Shown: positions 43,379 to 53,299, numbered from the stretch's first letter. The stretch: 64,000 nucleotides of DNA from Paenibacillus mucilaginosus 3016 (GCF_000250655.1 NC_016935.1:1134001-1198000), one strand, 5' to 3'. The notes: generated by a model from the sequence alone, not told the origin. Numbers and translations: made by a program.

Positions 43379-44262
43379 GGCTCATCCCTCTTCAGTTGGT
43401 TGTGGTGAATCAGCGCCGCATTGTAACCTGCCCCGAATCCGTTATCGATATTGACCACCGAGATGCCGGGAGCACAGGCATTGAGCATGGAGAGCAGGGC
43501 CGCCATGCCGTGGAAGCTGGCGCCGTAGCCGATACTGGTCGGCACGGCGATGACCGGCACCGACACGAGCCCGCCGACCACGCTGGCCAGCGCCCCTTCC
43601 ATGCCGGCGGCGACCACGATAGCGCTTGCGCCGCGGATCTCGGGAAGGCGGCGGAACAGCCGGTGGATGCCGGCCACGCCGACATCATAGATGCGCTCGA
43701 CGCGGCAGCCCATGCTCTCGGCGGTGATGGCCGCCTCTTCGGCCACGGGCAGGTCGGACGTGCCGGCAGCCAGCACGGCAATGTACCCGCCGCCTTCCGG
43801 CTGCGTTCCCGGCCGCGTCCAGGTGACGGCCCGCGCCTCGGGGTGGTATTCCGCGCCGGGCACCTGCTCGAGCACATAAGCGGCCTTGTCGGCATCGACG
43901 CGGGTGGCGAGCACCCGGGCGGTGTGGGGCGTCATGCGGGCGAAGATCTCCGCGATCTGCACCGCAGTCTTGCCTTCTCCGTAGATCACCTCGGGGAAGC
44001 CGGTCCGTGACGGGCGGCTGAGGTCGATGGCGGCGTAGCCGAGCGAATCGTCTACCTCCTGCGCTTCCAGGCTTGCAGCCTGTACGGGAGGCTTGGCCGC
44101 CGGGGCTTGCTTGCCCGGGGCCGTCTCTGCGCAGGCTTTGTCCATCTCGGCGGCATTGTAGACGGCCGATCCTGAGAAGCCTTCCTCCAGCAGACGCTGG
44201 GCTTCATCTATGTCAAGATCACCTGAACGAACGAGCTTTAGAATATGTAAGGAATTCATCAT
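43375..44262 (-). CDS. larB: LarB, NaAD carboxylase/hydrolase for nickel-pincer cofactor synthesis
   Basis: 295 residues. PurE-like C-terminal domain: [72 protein letters not shown]. The N-terminal ~110 residues include the LarB-specific [14 protein letters not shown]. LarB carboxylates nicotinic acid adenine dinucleotide to start the lactate-racemase-type cofactor. larE and larA are not in the window. Divergent from lipA; translationally coupled to larC1. Confidence 0.94.
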   Translation of the reverse strand: MMNSLHILKLVRSGDLDIDEAQRLLEEGFSGSAVYNAAEMDKACAETAPGKQAPAAKPPVQAASLEAQEVDDSLGYAAIDLSRPSRTGFPEVIYGEGKTAVQIAEIFARMTPHTARVLATRVDADKAAYVLEQVPGAEYHPEARAVTWTRPGTQPEGGGYIAVLAAGTSDLPVAEEAAITAESMGCRVERIYDVGVAGIHRLFRRLPEIRGASAIVVAAGMEGALASVVGGLVSVPVIAVPTSIGYGASFHGMAALLSMLNACAPGISVVNIDNGFGAGYNAALIHHNQLKRDEP

Positions 44263-44439
44263 GGCTTCGGGACATCCTCCTTTAAACCTTTAAACACACA
44301 TTCCTTAGTGTATCATACTTCCCGTCCTCTGCGTAATTTCAAAAGTGGATTGTTACGCCATTCGTGATATAATAAGTGGAACAGAGAAAAGTAATTTTTA
44401 TCGGATAGATCCGCATTCTCGGAAAGCAGGGGAGCAGCC

Positions 44440-45315
44440 ATGGCGACTTCATCTATAGAGCGCAAACCGGACTGGCTTAAAGTCAAGCTGGCCACCGGAG
44501 ATAACTACAAGGAACTCAAAAATATGATGCGGAGCAAAACGCTCCATACGGTGTGCGAGGAAGCGAAATGCCCGAATATCCACGAATGCTGGGCAAGCGG
44601 AACGGCCACCTTTATGATTCTCGGCGATATCTGCACCCGGGCCTGCCGCTTCTGCGCGGTGAAGACCGGCCTGCCGACGGAGCTCGATTTGCAGGAGCCG
44701 GAGCGCGTGGCCGAGGCGGCCGAAGGCATGAGACTGCGCCACGTCGTCGTAACATCGGTGGCGAGGGACGATCTCAAGGACGGGGGGGCCTCGATCTTCG
44801 CAGAGACGATCCGCGCCATCCGCAGACGTCTGCCGCTGGCCGGCGTGGAAGTGCTCATTCCGGATTTTCAGGGGGATGAGGAATCACTGCGCATCGTGCT
44901 GGACGCGAAGCCCGACATCCTCAACCACAACATGGAGACGGTCGAACGCCTCTCGGATAAGGTCCGGGCCAAGGCCAAGTACGCCCGCTCCCTCGAGCTG
45001 CTTCAGCGCTCGAAGACGATCGCGCCGTCCATTCCGACCAAATCGAGCATTATGCTCGGCGTCGGCGAAGAGTGGAGCGAGATTCTGAAGACGATGGACG
45101 ATCTCCGTGCCGTCGACTGCAATATCATGACGATCGGCCAATACCTGCAGCCGAGCCTGCAGCACCTGCCCGTATCGCAGTACTATACGCCGGAGCAGTT
45201 CTCCGAACTGAAGCAGGAAGGCCTGAAGCGTGGTTTCTCCCATGTGGAGTCCGGCCCGCTCGTACGCAGCTCCTACCACGCTCACGAACAAGTCCAATCG
45301 GCGCAGCATTCGTAA
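44440..45315 (+). CDS. lipA: lipoyl synthase
   Basis: 291 residues, radical SAM enzyme. Auxiliary cluster cysteines [15 protein letters not shown] cluster CTRACRFC, and the C-terminal RSSYHA motif are all intact. It inserts two sulfurs into octanoyl-protein to make lipoyl cofactors. GGGGAGC precedes the ATG. Followed closely by a yutD-type gene, as in B. subtilis. Confidence 0.97.
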   Translation: MATSSIERKPDWLKVKLATGDNYKELKNMMRSKTLHTVCEEAKCPNIHECWASGTATFMILGDICTRACRFCAVKTGLPTELDLQEPERVAEAAEGMRLRHVVVTSVARDDLKDGGASIFAETIRAIRRRLPLAGVEVLIPDFQGDEESLRIVLDAKPDILNHNMETVERLSDKVRAKAKYARSLELLQRSKTIAPSIPTKSSIMLGVGEEWSEILKTMDDLRAVDCNIMTIGQYLQPSLQHLPVSQYYTPEQFSELKQEGLKRGFSHVESGPLVRSSYHAHEQVQSAQHS

Positions 45316-45336
45316 ACCCCAGGGGAGGCAAGCATT

Positions 45337-46065
45337 GTGATCCATATTGCGGGCAAGAGTTACGAAGTGATCGTTGATCACAAGAACGGCTGGCGCTTTG
45401 AAGCATTCCGCGAGCGGTACAGCGAGGTGCTGGAGCGCTATGATTATATTGTCGGGGATTGGGGCTACAGCCAGCTCAGGCTGCGCGGGTTCTTCAAGGA
45501 CAACCATCCGAAGGCCACCCGCGATTCGTCGATCTCGACCCTGCAGGATTATCTCAACGAATACTGCAACTTCGGGTGCGCTTATTTCATCATCGAGAAA
45601 GTGGCCAGCAAGCAGCTTGGTCCGGGTGAGAGCTATCCCGAAGGCATATACGACGACAGCGCACCCGTACCTGTCCCCGCAGCCGAAGGCGAAGGGACGG
45701 AGCGTCCCGCTGCGGAGGCCGGCAAGGGGAGCGATGCTCCGGCAGCTGCCGGGGCGGCGCCTTACCGGCAGGCTTACCAGCCGAACCGGCATGGCCCGCA
45801 GAACCGCGAGCGGAGTCACGGCGGCCGTCAAGGCGGCGGCGATCACCAGGGCGGACGCGGCCGGCAGGGCGGCGGTCGCGGCGGCGAAGGCCGTCAAGGC
45901 CGGCCGCACGGAGGCGGCGGTGGTCATCACGGCTCGGGGCCCAAGGGCCAGCAGAGCGGAGAATCCCGCGGTCATCAGGGCGGCGGCAAGCAGGGCCGGG
46001 GTTCTTCCCCGGGAGGCGGATCTTCATCCAAGCCGAAGTCCGAATCCTCCCGCGCGAACGTGTAA
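45337..46065 (+). CDS. yutD: YutD-family protein with Gly/Arg/His-rich C-terminal tail
   Basis: 242 residues from GTG 45337 (AGGGGAGG 8 nt upstream). Residues 1-~100 are the YutD domain (YEVIVDHKNGWRFEAFRERYSE, YDYIVGDWGYSQLRLRGF, YCNFGCAYFIIEK). The remaining ~140 residues are low-complexity, with many RQGG, RGG and HQGG repeats, like RNA-binding tails. B. subtilis YutD is a short protein without such a tail. Likely co-transcribed with lipA (21-bp gap). Function unknown. Confidence 0.88.
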   Translation: MIHIAGKSYEVIVDHKNGWRFEAFRERYSEVLERYDYIVGDWGYSQLRLRGFFKDNHPKATRDSSISTLQDYLNEYCNFGCAYFIIEKVASKQLGPGESYPEGIYDDSAPVPVPAAEGEGTERPAAEAGKGSDAPAAAGAAPYRQAYQPNRHGPQNRERSHGGRQGGGDHQGGRGRQGGGRGGEGRQGRPHGGGGGHHGSGPKGQQSGESRGHQGGGKQGRGSSPGGGSSSKPKSESSRANV

Positions 46066-46262
46066 TACCGGCAGCATTTACAGCTTCGTCTGCTTTTCGC
46101 ACGGTTGTGCGGAGAGCGGGCGGAGCTTTTTTGATAAGAATGTAACTCTCGTGGAGGAAGGTACTGTAAAGCTAAAGTAAATTTTAGGTCTAGGGGCCCA
46201 GGACGGTGATATAATCAGTACAGCGATACAGCGTGAGATGAACAGAAGGAGTAGAGTGACCT

Positions 46263-46490
46263 TTGGAGCTGTGGATGGACATGCCGCTGACCTATGCTCT
46301 GTATGCCTCCGCCGGACAGCCTGCAGGGGTTGGTCTGGTGGCGGGTATCGTTGCTGTCATCATGGTCGGCGGAATCAGTGCGGGAATGGTCATGGGCCGC
46401 CGGGAGATCGATTCCGGAACCGAAGAAGAGAGCGCCTTCATGGAGTCGGAGCAGAGGCCCGGCGTTCCTCCCCGGCGGAAGGATGACTAG
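46263..46490 (+). CDS. 75-aa single-helix membrane protein, hypothetical
   Basis: One hydrophobic segment (GVGLVAGIVAVIMVGGISAGMVMG, ~residues 22-45, partly quoted by position) and a charged Glu/Arg tail. The start is TTG 46263 with GAAGGAG 11 nt upstream; ATG 46275 is an alternative. A TATAAT box lies ~50 bp upstream (46210-46215). It is directly followed by a dispersed repeat. No family recognised. Confidence 0.6.
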   Translation: MELWMDMPLTYALYASAGQPAGVGLVAGIVAVIMVGGISAGMVMGRREIDSGTEEESAFMESEQRPGVPPRRKDD

Positions 46491-46491
46491 G

Positions 46492-46539
46492 ATAAGATAA
46501 ACGGCCCTGCCGATCTGTAAGGGCGGTGCGCGTTTATTA
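46492..46539 (-). repeat. dispersed ~45-bp intergenic element, copy D
   Basis: Minus-strand reading: AATAAACGCGCACCGCCC, TTACAGATCGGC, AGGGCCGTTTATCTTATC. Ends AAACG/CGTTT are complementary. Closely resembles copy A at both termini. It begins two bases after a stop codon and lies before the convergent NAD kinase gene. Confidence 0.62.
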
Positions 46540-46696
46540 CACATTTCAGATGTCGGAACAGCGCGTCTGCGGGTGCTCCTTTCTGACATATGAACAAGAA
46601 GCCGCTGCTTCCAGAAGCAGCGGCTTTGATTCGTAGAGGAGGATTGCCATGCAGCGCATCGATCCGCTTCTTAACACAAGCGGTGAAGCCTCCTGC

Positions 46697-47512
46697 TCAC
46701 ATCATATCGTACCCGATAAATGCCTCGCGGACCCGGCTCCAGAAGGGGAACGGGCGGAAGCGGGCGAATTTGACCTTCTTGCCGGCGGCTACCATGCTCC
46801 GGATTGAGACGATATCGCTACGCTGCATGTACACATGATCCAGAGAGAGCACGATGTTCTGGTTCGTCCGCGGTGTAATGTCGCAGTGATGGTGCTTCGG
46901 CAGCAGGATCGGCGATCCGAGCGTCCGGTAGACCCGGTTGTTGATCGAAGCGATCTCGGCGATCTGAATCGCATCCAGGGAAGGATGGACAATGGCGCCT
47001 CCTAGGCTTTTGTTGTACGCGGTGCTGCCGGACGGCGTGGAGATGCAGATGCCGTCGCCTCGGAATGTCTCGAGCAGCTCGTCGTTGATGTGCAGCTGGG
47101 CGACCAGGGTGGCGTCCACGCCCTTCAGCGTGAACTCGTTGAGTGCAAGCTCCGTCTCGATATGGCCGGCGCCCGTCGTGATCTGGATCTCGACCAGCGG
47201 ATACTTGACGACCCGCAGATCGTTCTGCTTGGCGCTCTCTCCCATGAGCTGGGCGAGCAGCTCGACTTCGTCGGGCTTCCAGTCCGCGAAGAAGCCGAGG
47301 CGGCCGGTATGAATGCCGACGAAGGAGATATGGTCGAGCTGTTCCTTGTACCGGTGGAAGGCGTGCAGCAGGGTTCCGTCCCCGCCGATCGACAGGACGA
47401 TATCCGGCTGCTCCTCCTCATGAATGAGCCCGTGCGCTTGAATCAGCTTGTGGAAAGTATGCATCAACTGGAATGAAATCTCATCGCCGCGGTGAACCAC
47501 ATTGTATTTCAA
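46697..47512 (-). CDS. nadK: NAD kinase
   Basis: 271 residues. Diagnostic motifs GGDGTLLHAFH, GIHTGRLGFF, ALNEFTLKG and STPSGSTAYNKSLGG match Gram-positive NAD kinases of ~265 residues. It phosphorylates NAD to NADP. The start codon is TTG at 47512 with AGGAGG 8 nt upstream. Lies 28 bp after a PilZ gene on the same strand. Confidence 0.95.
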   Translation of the reverse strand: MKYNVVHRGDEISFQLMHTFHKLIQAHGLIHEEEQPDIVLSIGGDGTLLHAFHRYKEQLDHISFVGIHTGRLGFFADWKPDEVELLAQLMGESAKQNDLRVVKYPLVEIQITTGAGHIETELALNEFTLKGVDATLVAQLHINDELLETFRGDGICISTPSGSTAYNKSLGGAIVHPSLDAIQIAEIASINNRVYRTLGSPILLPKHHHCDITPRTNQNIVLSLDHVYMQRSDIVSIRSMVAAGKKVKFARFRPFPFWSRVREAFIGYDMM

Positions 47513-47540
47513 ACGGTTGCCCTCCTATAAATACGCCCCG

Positions 47541-48224
47541 TCAGCCTTCGGCCGTCGTGGCGATGCAGTACTGGTCAATCAGAGCCGCCAGACTCTCCGG
47601 CACATGCCGGAAGCGGACGGCCACCCGGTAAGCGTCGCTCCCGAAGTGCGACACCCGGACGACTTCGCCGCCGGCGCTCAGCTTCTGTTCGAGCGGCGGC
47701 AGCACGAACGTGAAATCCAGCTCGAGTGCAGGGAAAAGCCGGACCGGCGTGACGAACGAGATGCCGCCCACGGACAAGTCGAGAATCTGCCCGGTGAAGG
47801 CGACGCCCTGCGGTGCCGTCTGTCCCCGGATGCCGACAATGCGGCAGGTCACCGGCGTGCGGACCCCTAGCGGGGCCCGCTCATGCTTCCGGTGGGAAGC
47901 CTTCCGGAGCACCTCGGGAGCGGACAGCGTCAGGGTGCACAGGCTGCGGCGCAGCTCAAGCTGCTGCAGCTCCACCAGGGCATGATGAAGAATGCCGTTC
48001 GCCCGGTAAGAGAATTCAACGAAGCTGACGTGATGCAGCTTCTCCAGAGGGTGGACCGCCGGAGTTTCGAGGGTGACGGTCATCCGTTCCCCGTCGGCCC
48101 GGACAAGCCGAAACTCGTCCTCATAGCAGAAGGGCAGCCCTTCCTTCGTCTCGCCGACGAAGACAAGGGTGCAGCTCCCGGGGACCGGCAGTGTGCCGGT
48201 CTCTAATGCTTGGTTCCATTTCAT
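47541..48224 (-). CDS. PilZ-domain c-di-GMP-binding protein (YcgR/DgrA-like)
   Basis: 227 residues. An N-terminal YcgR-N-like beta domain (~1-105) precedes a PilZ domain with RKHER (RxxxR) and DLSVGG (DxSxxG), the two c-di-GMP-contact motifs, about 35 residues apart. Such proteins often slow motility or regulate exopolysaccharide. AGGTGATCG precedes the ATG. Possibly in one transcript with nadK. Confidence 0.88.
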   Translation of the reverse strand: MKWNQALETGTLPVPGSCTLVFVGETKEGLPFCYEDEFRLVRADGERMTVTLETPAVHPLEKLHHVSFVEFSYRANGILHHALVELQQLELRRSLCTLTLSAPEVLRKASHRKHERAPLGVRTPVTCRIVGIRGQTAPQGVAFTGQILDLSVGGISFVTPVRLFPALELDFTFVLPPLEQKLSAGGEVVRVSHFGSDAYRVAVRFRHVPESLAALIDQYCIATTAEG

Positions 48225-48375
48225 GAGCGATCACCTGCGTGTTCATTAGTGGGAACCCCTCTGTCTCTTTGTTAGTTCCATCATAATTTATTATGGGGGA
48301 GAAAACAAATGCCTTCCGTACTGGAATCCCCGTCCGCTCAGCCGCCGGATGACCGGTAAGCGCCTTCCTCAGCGT

Positions 48376-48410
48376 GCAAAAAACCAAGCTGCCGGCGGCA
48401 GCTTGGTTGA
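48376..48410 (-). terminator. terminator after the alpha-glucan phosphorylase gene
   Basis: Minus strand: AACCAAGCTGCC, 3-nt loop, GGCAGCTTGGTT followed by TTTT. Confidence 0.9.
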
Positions 48411-48423
48411 AGGGACACGGGGG

Positions 48424-50958
48424 TTACAGTGAGGTCAGCAGCGGCAGCTCGAAGCGCCGGATGAAGTTCGCCGAGACGGGGTGAACCCGCACGGAGAAGT
48501 GCGCTCCATGCTTCAGGTGTCCCGGAATTCTCGCCCGGTAGAGCACCGTCCGCTCTTCGAGCTCGCGGGCGGGCTCCATGGGGACGAGCACCGGCTCCCA
48601 GCCCCCGGGACGCTCTTCATAATACAGAATTTCTACGGCCGTGTCCTTGTACCAGACGGGACCGAATTTGACGGTGGCCGTCACTTCCTTCTCCGCGTTC
48701 TGGACCGTCCCCCCGTCATTGACTTCGACGATGCGGACATGGTGCCAGTTCTCACGGATGAACCGCTTGTAGTCGGCCACCTTCGTCGCTTCCTCATGCT
48801 CGTTGGCGACGAAATGCTGGGTCCGCTGCAGGGAAGGGACATAGGTCACGTTGGTATAATCCATCACCATCCGGTCGGTGTTGTACATCGGCGCCAAGGT
48901 GACGATCGAGCGCTTCATCCGCTTTACCCATGGCGACGGCACGCCGCTCTCGCTGTAGTACAGCGGTACGATCTCTTCCTCGAGCACACGGTAGATCGAT
49001 TCGGTATTCTCCCGCTCCTGGGTCTCGAAGTCCGCTTCGTTGTTCGCTTCGATGCTCCAGCCGTTGGTGCCGTCGTAGCCTTCCTCCCACCAGCCGTCGA
49101 GTACGCTGAAGTTGATGACGCCGTTCATCGCCGCCTTCTCGCCGCTGGTGCCGCTGGCTTCATAAGGACGGCGCGGGTTGTTGAGCCAGACGTCGACGCC
49201 CTGTACGAGATATCGGGCCAGGTTCATGTCGTAATTCTCGAGCAGCACGACCTTGCCGCGGAAACGGTCCATCTGGGAGACCCGGTAGATCTCGCGGATG
49301 AGCTCCTGGCCGGGGTGGTCCGCCGGATGGGCCTTGCCCGCGAAGAGGAACTGCACCGGGCGCTCCGGATCATTCACCAGCCGGTCGAGCCGATCCAGGT
49401 CACCAAAGATCAGATTGGCCCGCTTATAGGTCGCGAACCGTCTTGCGAACCCGATGGTCAGGGCATCGGGGTTCAGGTACTCGCGCACTTCCTCGATCCG
49501 CTCCGCGGTCATGCTGTTGCGGCGCCGGTGCTCGCGCAGGTTCGCACGGGCGTGGAGGACCAGCTTCTCCTTCAGACTCTTGTGGACAGACCACAGGGAT
49601 TCATCCGGGATGAGATTGATTTTCTCCCAGAGATCCGGATTCGCCTGGTTCAGGGTCCACGTGCCGGGCAGGAAGCGGCTGTACAGCTCCTTGAGCTCGG
49701 GGGCGAGCCAGGTCGGCAGGTGAATGCCGTTGGTGATATGGCCGATCGGGACCTCACGCACGTCGATATCGCCGTGGAAGGCTCGGAACATCTCCCGGGA
49801 GACGTGCCCGTGCAGCTTGCTTACCCCGTTGCGCAGGGCCGCCGCATTCATGGCGAGGTACGTCATGTTGAACGCATTCTTGCCCTGGTCATAGCCGAGC
49901 TGCCTGAACGCTTCCCTGTGCTGGGCATAGTCATGGAACAGGCGGCTGAAGTAGTAATCGAACATCGCCATCGGGAAGGCGTCATGGCCCGCCGGCACCG
50001 GCGTATGGGTCGTGAACACCGTCGAGGCCCGGATGATCTCCAGCGCCACATGAAAGGGCAGACCCTTGTCAAGCTGCTCCCGGATCCGCTCGAAGGCCAG
50101 GAAGGCGGCATGCCCTTCGTTGATGTGGTAAGCGCCGGTCGGCAGACCGAGGGCCCGCAGCGCCTTGACCCCGCCTACGCCCAGGAGAATCTCCTGCGCA
50201 ATCCGTGTATCCTGGTTGCCCCCGTAGAGCTGCGCGGTCAGTTCGCGGTCCCACGGGCTGTTGACCTCGAGGTCGGCATCGAGGAGGTAGACCGGGTTGC
50301 GGCCGACCTGCACCTGCCATACCTTGAGGCGGACCTCCCGGTCGGCGACCGCGACGGTAACATACAGCTCTTCGCCCGGGGCAGCGCCGTTTTCTGCGGG
50401 CACATAGGCCGGGATGATCGGGAGTTTGTCAAAATCATAGGACACGCTCTCGGCGAATTGGGCTCCGTGTCCGTCCAGCTTCTGATTGAAATAGCCTTTC
50501 TTGTAGAGGAGCCCGATGCCCGCAAGAGGAATCCCCAGATCGCTGGCGGACTTGCAGTGGTCCCCGGCCAGCACCCCGAGGCCCCCCGAGTAGATCGGGA
50601 GCGACTCATGGAAGCCGAACTCGGCGGAGAAATAGGCGATCGCCTGCCGCGTATGCTGCGGATACTGCTGGCTGAACCAGGTCGAAGCCGCCATATACTC
50701 GTCGTACTCGTTCAGTACGGCGTCCATCGTTTTGAGGAAGCCGCTGTCCTGCGCCCGCTTCTCGAGTACGGCGGGATCGATCTCGGTCAGCAGACGGACC
50801 GGGTTGTGCTGATACTGGTTCCAGAGTACCGGATCAATCCGCGAGAACAGGGACAGGGCGCTGTCATTCCAGCTGAACCACAGGTTGTAAGCGAGCTCCG
50901 ACAAGCGGCGGAGCCGGGCCGGAAGCTTGATATTGCGGGCTTGGAACTTCGTAAGCAT
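48424..50958 (-). CDS. glgP: alpha-glucan phosphorylase (GT35, DUF3417-containing type)
   Basis: 844 residues from the ATG at 50958 (AGAGGTG 6-9 nt upstream); an in-frame extension to 51054 lacks support. N-terminal DUF3417-like segment (LAYNLWFSWNDSALSLF), then SAEFGFHESLPIYSGGLGVLAGDH and GYFNQKLDG; PLP site EASGTSGEKAAMNGV with the Lys present. It releases glucose-1-phosphate from glycogen, maltodextrin or starch. No other glg gene is adjacent. The 225 bp upstream are GC-rich with no recognised promoter. Confidence 0.93.
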   Translation of the reverse strand: MLTKFQARNIKLPARLRRLSELAYNLWFSWNDSALSLFSRIDPVLWNQYQHNPVRLLTEIDPAVLEKRAQDSGFLKTMDAVLNEYDEYMAASTWFSQQYPQHTRQAIAYFSAEFGFHESLPIYSGGLGVLAGDHCKSASDLGIPLAGIGLLYKKGYFNQKLDGHGAQFAESVSYDFDKLPIIPAYVPAENGAAPGEELYVTVAVADREVRLKVWQVQVGRNPVYLLDADLEVNSPWDRELTAQLYGGNQDTRIAQEILLGVGGVKALRALGLPTGAYHINEGHAAFLAFERIREQLDKGLPFHVALEIIRASTVFTTHTPVPAGHDAFPMAMFDYYFSRLFHDYAQHREAFRQLGYDQGKNAFNMTYLAMNAAALRNGVSKLHGHVSREMFRAFHGDIDVREVPIGHITNGIHLPTWLAPELKELYSRFLPGTWTLNQANPDLWEKINLIPDESLWSVHKSLKEKLVLHARANLREHRRRNSMTAERIEEVREYLNPDALTIGFARRFATYKRANLIFGDLDRLDRLVNDPERPVQFLFAGKAHPADHPGQELIREIYRVSQMDRFRGKVVLLENYDMNLARYLVQGVDVWLNNPRRPYEASGTSGEKAAMNGVINFSVLDGWWEEGYDGTNGWSIEANNEADFETQERENTESIYRVLEEEIVPLYYSESGVPSPWVKRMKRSIVTLAPMYNTDRMVMDYTNVTYVPSLQRTQHFVANEHEEATKVADYKRFIRENWHHVRIVEVNDGGTVQNAEKEVTATVKFGPVWYKDTAVEILYYEERPGGWEPVLVPMEPARELEERTVLYRARIPGHLKHGAHFSVRVHPVSANFIRRFELPLLTSL

Positions 50959-51183
50959 AGGTTTCACCTCTACCCCCATTTTTACGTTCCCGGCTTCGGG
51001 AGGCGCGGGACACGTTGAACTGTTCCGGGTCGGACGGACTCGGCTCGGGAGCATGCCGGCCCGGAGTGAACTTGAGCGGACAGATGCGGCCGTTGTCAGG
51101 CTGCCCTTCGGTTCGGAGCCCGGCCGCGGCCGGAGGCTGACCGCCCTGCAGGCCCGTTCCTTGGCATTCAGTACAGTAGTATT

Positions 51184-52431
51184 TTATCTGGAGCGGGGGT
51201 TCATACCTCGTTTGCCAAAGGAAAGCAGGAAGGATAGCAGCAGCAGGACACCGAGCATGGCGGCGAACAGAGATCCGGCCGCAGGGAGCGTATGGCGCAG
51301 CAGGGTGCTGACCGGCCGGGTGACTTCAGGCTCGGGCAGGACGGACCAGACCGAGAGGGCGGGGGAGAGCGGCTCCCAGAGCAGCAGCACCAGCAGGGCG
51401 GCGAGCACGCCGTGCAGCAGCCGGGCGGCGGCAAAGGGAGCGTAGCGGAGATCGGTCTGATGAAGCAGGGAGACGATCTGGGCATGGACCGAGAGACCGC
51501 CCCAAGAGAGCACCCAGGCGGCGATGGCCGCTTTGTAAATCTCGGGGATGCCCGCTGCGCCGCCGGCCGCTTTGGAGCCGATCGTCACCTCGAAGAATCC
51601 GCCTACCACGGCCTCGGCCAGCGGAGCCGGAAGAGCGAACAGCCGCAGGATCGATTCGGCTCCGGCATAGAGCAGGTTCATGATATGGGCGGAGCTCATG
51701 ACCTCCATGACGACGGAGAAAAACACGACCAGCCCGCCCACCACGAACATGAGCTGCAGCCCGGAACCCAGCGCTTTCTGCAGCATGACGCCAAGCGGCC
51801 GTCCGTCCTTCATCCTCGCTTCGTGCATGGCATCGAACGCGCGCTGCCACAGCCCCCTCCCGGAGATCGGCCCGGAAGAGCCGGCAGGCACGGGTTGAGC
51901 GTTATTACCCGCCCCCGGCTTGCCATGAAACCGCATCAGGAGGCCGATCAGCACCGCTGACCCGTAATGCGCGGCGGCGAGGACGCCGGCCAGGGCGGCG
52001 TCATGGAAGAAGCCCACGGCCACGGCGCCGATCAGGAAGATGGGGTCCGAGGAGGTGGTGAAGGCGACGAGGCGTTCGCCTTCCTCCCGGTTTACGAGCC
52101 GCTGCTCCCACAGCTGGGCGGTCAGGCGGGCGCCGATGGGATAACCGGAGGCGAACCCCATGGCCATGACGAAGCCCCCGATGCCGGGGACACGGAACAG
52201 CGGCCGCATGAGCGGATCGAGCAGGGTGCCGAAGAAGTGAACGATGCCCACGCCAAGCATCATTTCGGAGATGACGAAGAAGGGGAACAGGGCGGGAAAC
52301 AGCACATCCCACCAGATCGAAACGCCCTTGAGCGAGGCGCGCAGGGCCTCCGAAGGAAAGATCAGCATCAGGCCCGCAAGCGTGACTGCGAACAGCGTCG
52401 CGGCATAGAAGGGTAACATTCGGCGGCGCAC
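51184..52431 (-). CDS. ylbJ: sporulation integral membrane protein YlbJ
   Basis: About 415 residues from GTG 52431 (GGAAAGGATG upstream); ATG 52419 is close and possible. 8-10 membrane helices; conserved stretches LFPALFPFFVISEMMLGVG, GFASGYPIGARL, TTSSDPIFLIGAVAVGF and a nucleoside-permease-like gate fold. YlbJ is a sigma-E-controlled membrane protein required for spore formation in B. subtilis. Single gene on the minus strand. Confidence 0.9.
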   Translation of the reverse strand: MRRRMLPFYAATLFAVTLAGLMLIFPSEALRASLKGVSIWWDVLFPALFPFFVISEMMLGVGIVHFFGTLLDPLMRPLFRVPGIGGFVMAMGFASGYPIGARLTAQLWEQRLVNREEGERLVAFTTSSDPIFLIGAVAVGFFHDAALAGVLAAAHYGSAVLIGLLMRFHGKPGAGNNAQPVPAGSSGPISGRGLWQRAFDAMHEARMKDGRPLGVMLQKALGSGLQLMFVVGGLVVFFSVVMEVMSSAHIMNLLYAGAESILRLFALPAPLAEAVVGGFFEVTIGSKAAGGAAGIPEIYKAAIAAWVLSWGGLSVHAQIVSLLHQTDLRYAPFAAARLLHGVLAALLVLLLWEPLSPALSVWSVLPEPEVTRPVSTLLRHTLPAAGSLFAAMLGVLLLLSFLLSFGKRGMNPRSR

Positions 52432-52570
52432 AGCACCCACATCCTTTCCGAGTAAGCCTGTCATTCTGATATATGTAGGGGAGGGGGGAGACATGCCGGA
52501 GGACCTTCGTGAAAAGCTCATGAAAATAAGGCAAGGCCGCCGGAAAAGTGCTGAATTTTCGGACTATTCG

Positions 52571-52586
52571 TGGTACAATTGTACCA
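52571..52586. promoter_or_regulatory. perfect 16-bp palindrome upstream of a 29-aa ORF
   Basis: TGGTACAATTGTACCA is a perfect palindrome and contains TACAAT, a plausible -10 sequence. It is 24 bp before a small ORF start and ~140 bp from the divergent ylbJ start. Probably a dimeric regulator's operator; regulator unknown. Confidence 0.55.
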
Positions 52587-52610
52587 ATATGAGAATGGGA
52601 GTTGATCCTT

Positions 52611-52700
52611 ATGATGGGTGTCATTGCTGGAATTCTCGTATGTGCTTTTGTATATGTCATTAGGGAGACGCTGATGACTTCCGGTGAAGAGGATATGTAG
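52611..52700 (+). CDS. 29-aa putative membrane peptide
   Basis: MMGVIAGILVCAFVYVIRE forms one short hydrophobic helix, followed by a polar tail ending TSGEEDM. GGGAG lies about 7-10 nt upstream. A 16-bp palindrome just upstream and a terminator downstream support an independent small transcript. No family recognised; could also be a non-coding RNA. Confidence 0.5.
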   Translation: MMGVIAGILVCAFVYVIRETLMTSGEEDM

Positions 52701-52753
52701 CGTCAGCTGCATCGAACACGCTTTTGGGGCACAATAAGACCTTGCTAAATGAC

Positions 52754-52787
52754 GATGCTAAGGCAGCTTGCAGTAGCATCTTTTTTT
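52754..52787 (+). terminator. terminator downstream of the 29-aa ORF
   Basis: GATGCTA / TAGCATC stem with an inner GCAGCTTGC-type hairpin, followed by seven T. Confidence 0.85.
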
Positions 52788-52918
52788 CGATAGGATGGTT
52801 TCCTGAGCTCACAGAGCTGCGTACCGGCGGTCCGCCTGCGGACGGCCGGGAAATTTTGAGTTCATTTAAGAATGAGTTATTCACCGGGAACCATCGGCGC
52901 GGGAGAGGAGAGACAACG

Positions 52919-53299
52919 TTGTCCGAACAGCAGGGAATTACATTTTTTGAAGCCATGGGAGGCGAAGAGGGCATCCGCCGCATCGTGGAGGCCTTTTATC
53001 CGAAGGTGCAGGCACACCCGCTGCTGGGTCCGCTTTTTCCGGAGGACATCACTCCGGTGATGGAGAAGCAGAGGCAGTTCCTGACCCAGTTCTTCGGGGG
53101 GCCTCCTTTGTATTCGAACCAGTACGGCCATCCGATGATGCGGGCCAGACACCTCCCGTTCGAGATTACGCCCGCCCGTGCGGCCGCATGGCTCGGCTGC
53201 ATGGAGAAGGCGCTGGAGGAGACGGGCATGGCGAAGGAGCTGCGGCAGGCGGTGCTGCAGCGGCTGGAGGGCCCGGCCTACCATTTTGTGAACAGCTGA
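52919..53299 (+). CDS. group II truncated haemoglobin
   Basis: 126 residues from TTG 52919 (AGAGGAG 8 nt upstream). TrHbII/YjbI pattern: FFEAMGGEEGIRRIVEAFYPKV, LGPLFPED, RQFLTQFFGGPPLYS, GHPMMRARHLPFEI with the proximal His in RARH. Binds haem and O2; roles in oxidative or nitrosative stress are common. An upstream ATG-initiated extension is possible but would translate through unconserved sequence. Confidence 0.92.
   Translation: MSEQQGITFFEAMGGEEGIRRIVEAFYPKVQAHPLLGPLFPEDITPVMEKQRQFLTQFFGGPPLYSNQYGHPMMRARHLPFEITPARAAAWLGCMEKALEETGMAKELRQAVLQRLEGPAYHFVNS

Noticed and set aside
48481..51018. 845-residue open frame antisense to the phosphorylase gene
   Set aside because: Same cause; the minus-strand gene has all family motifs and this frame none.
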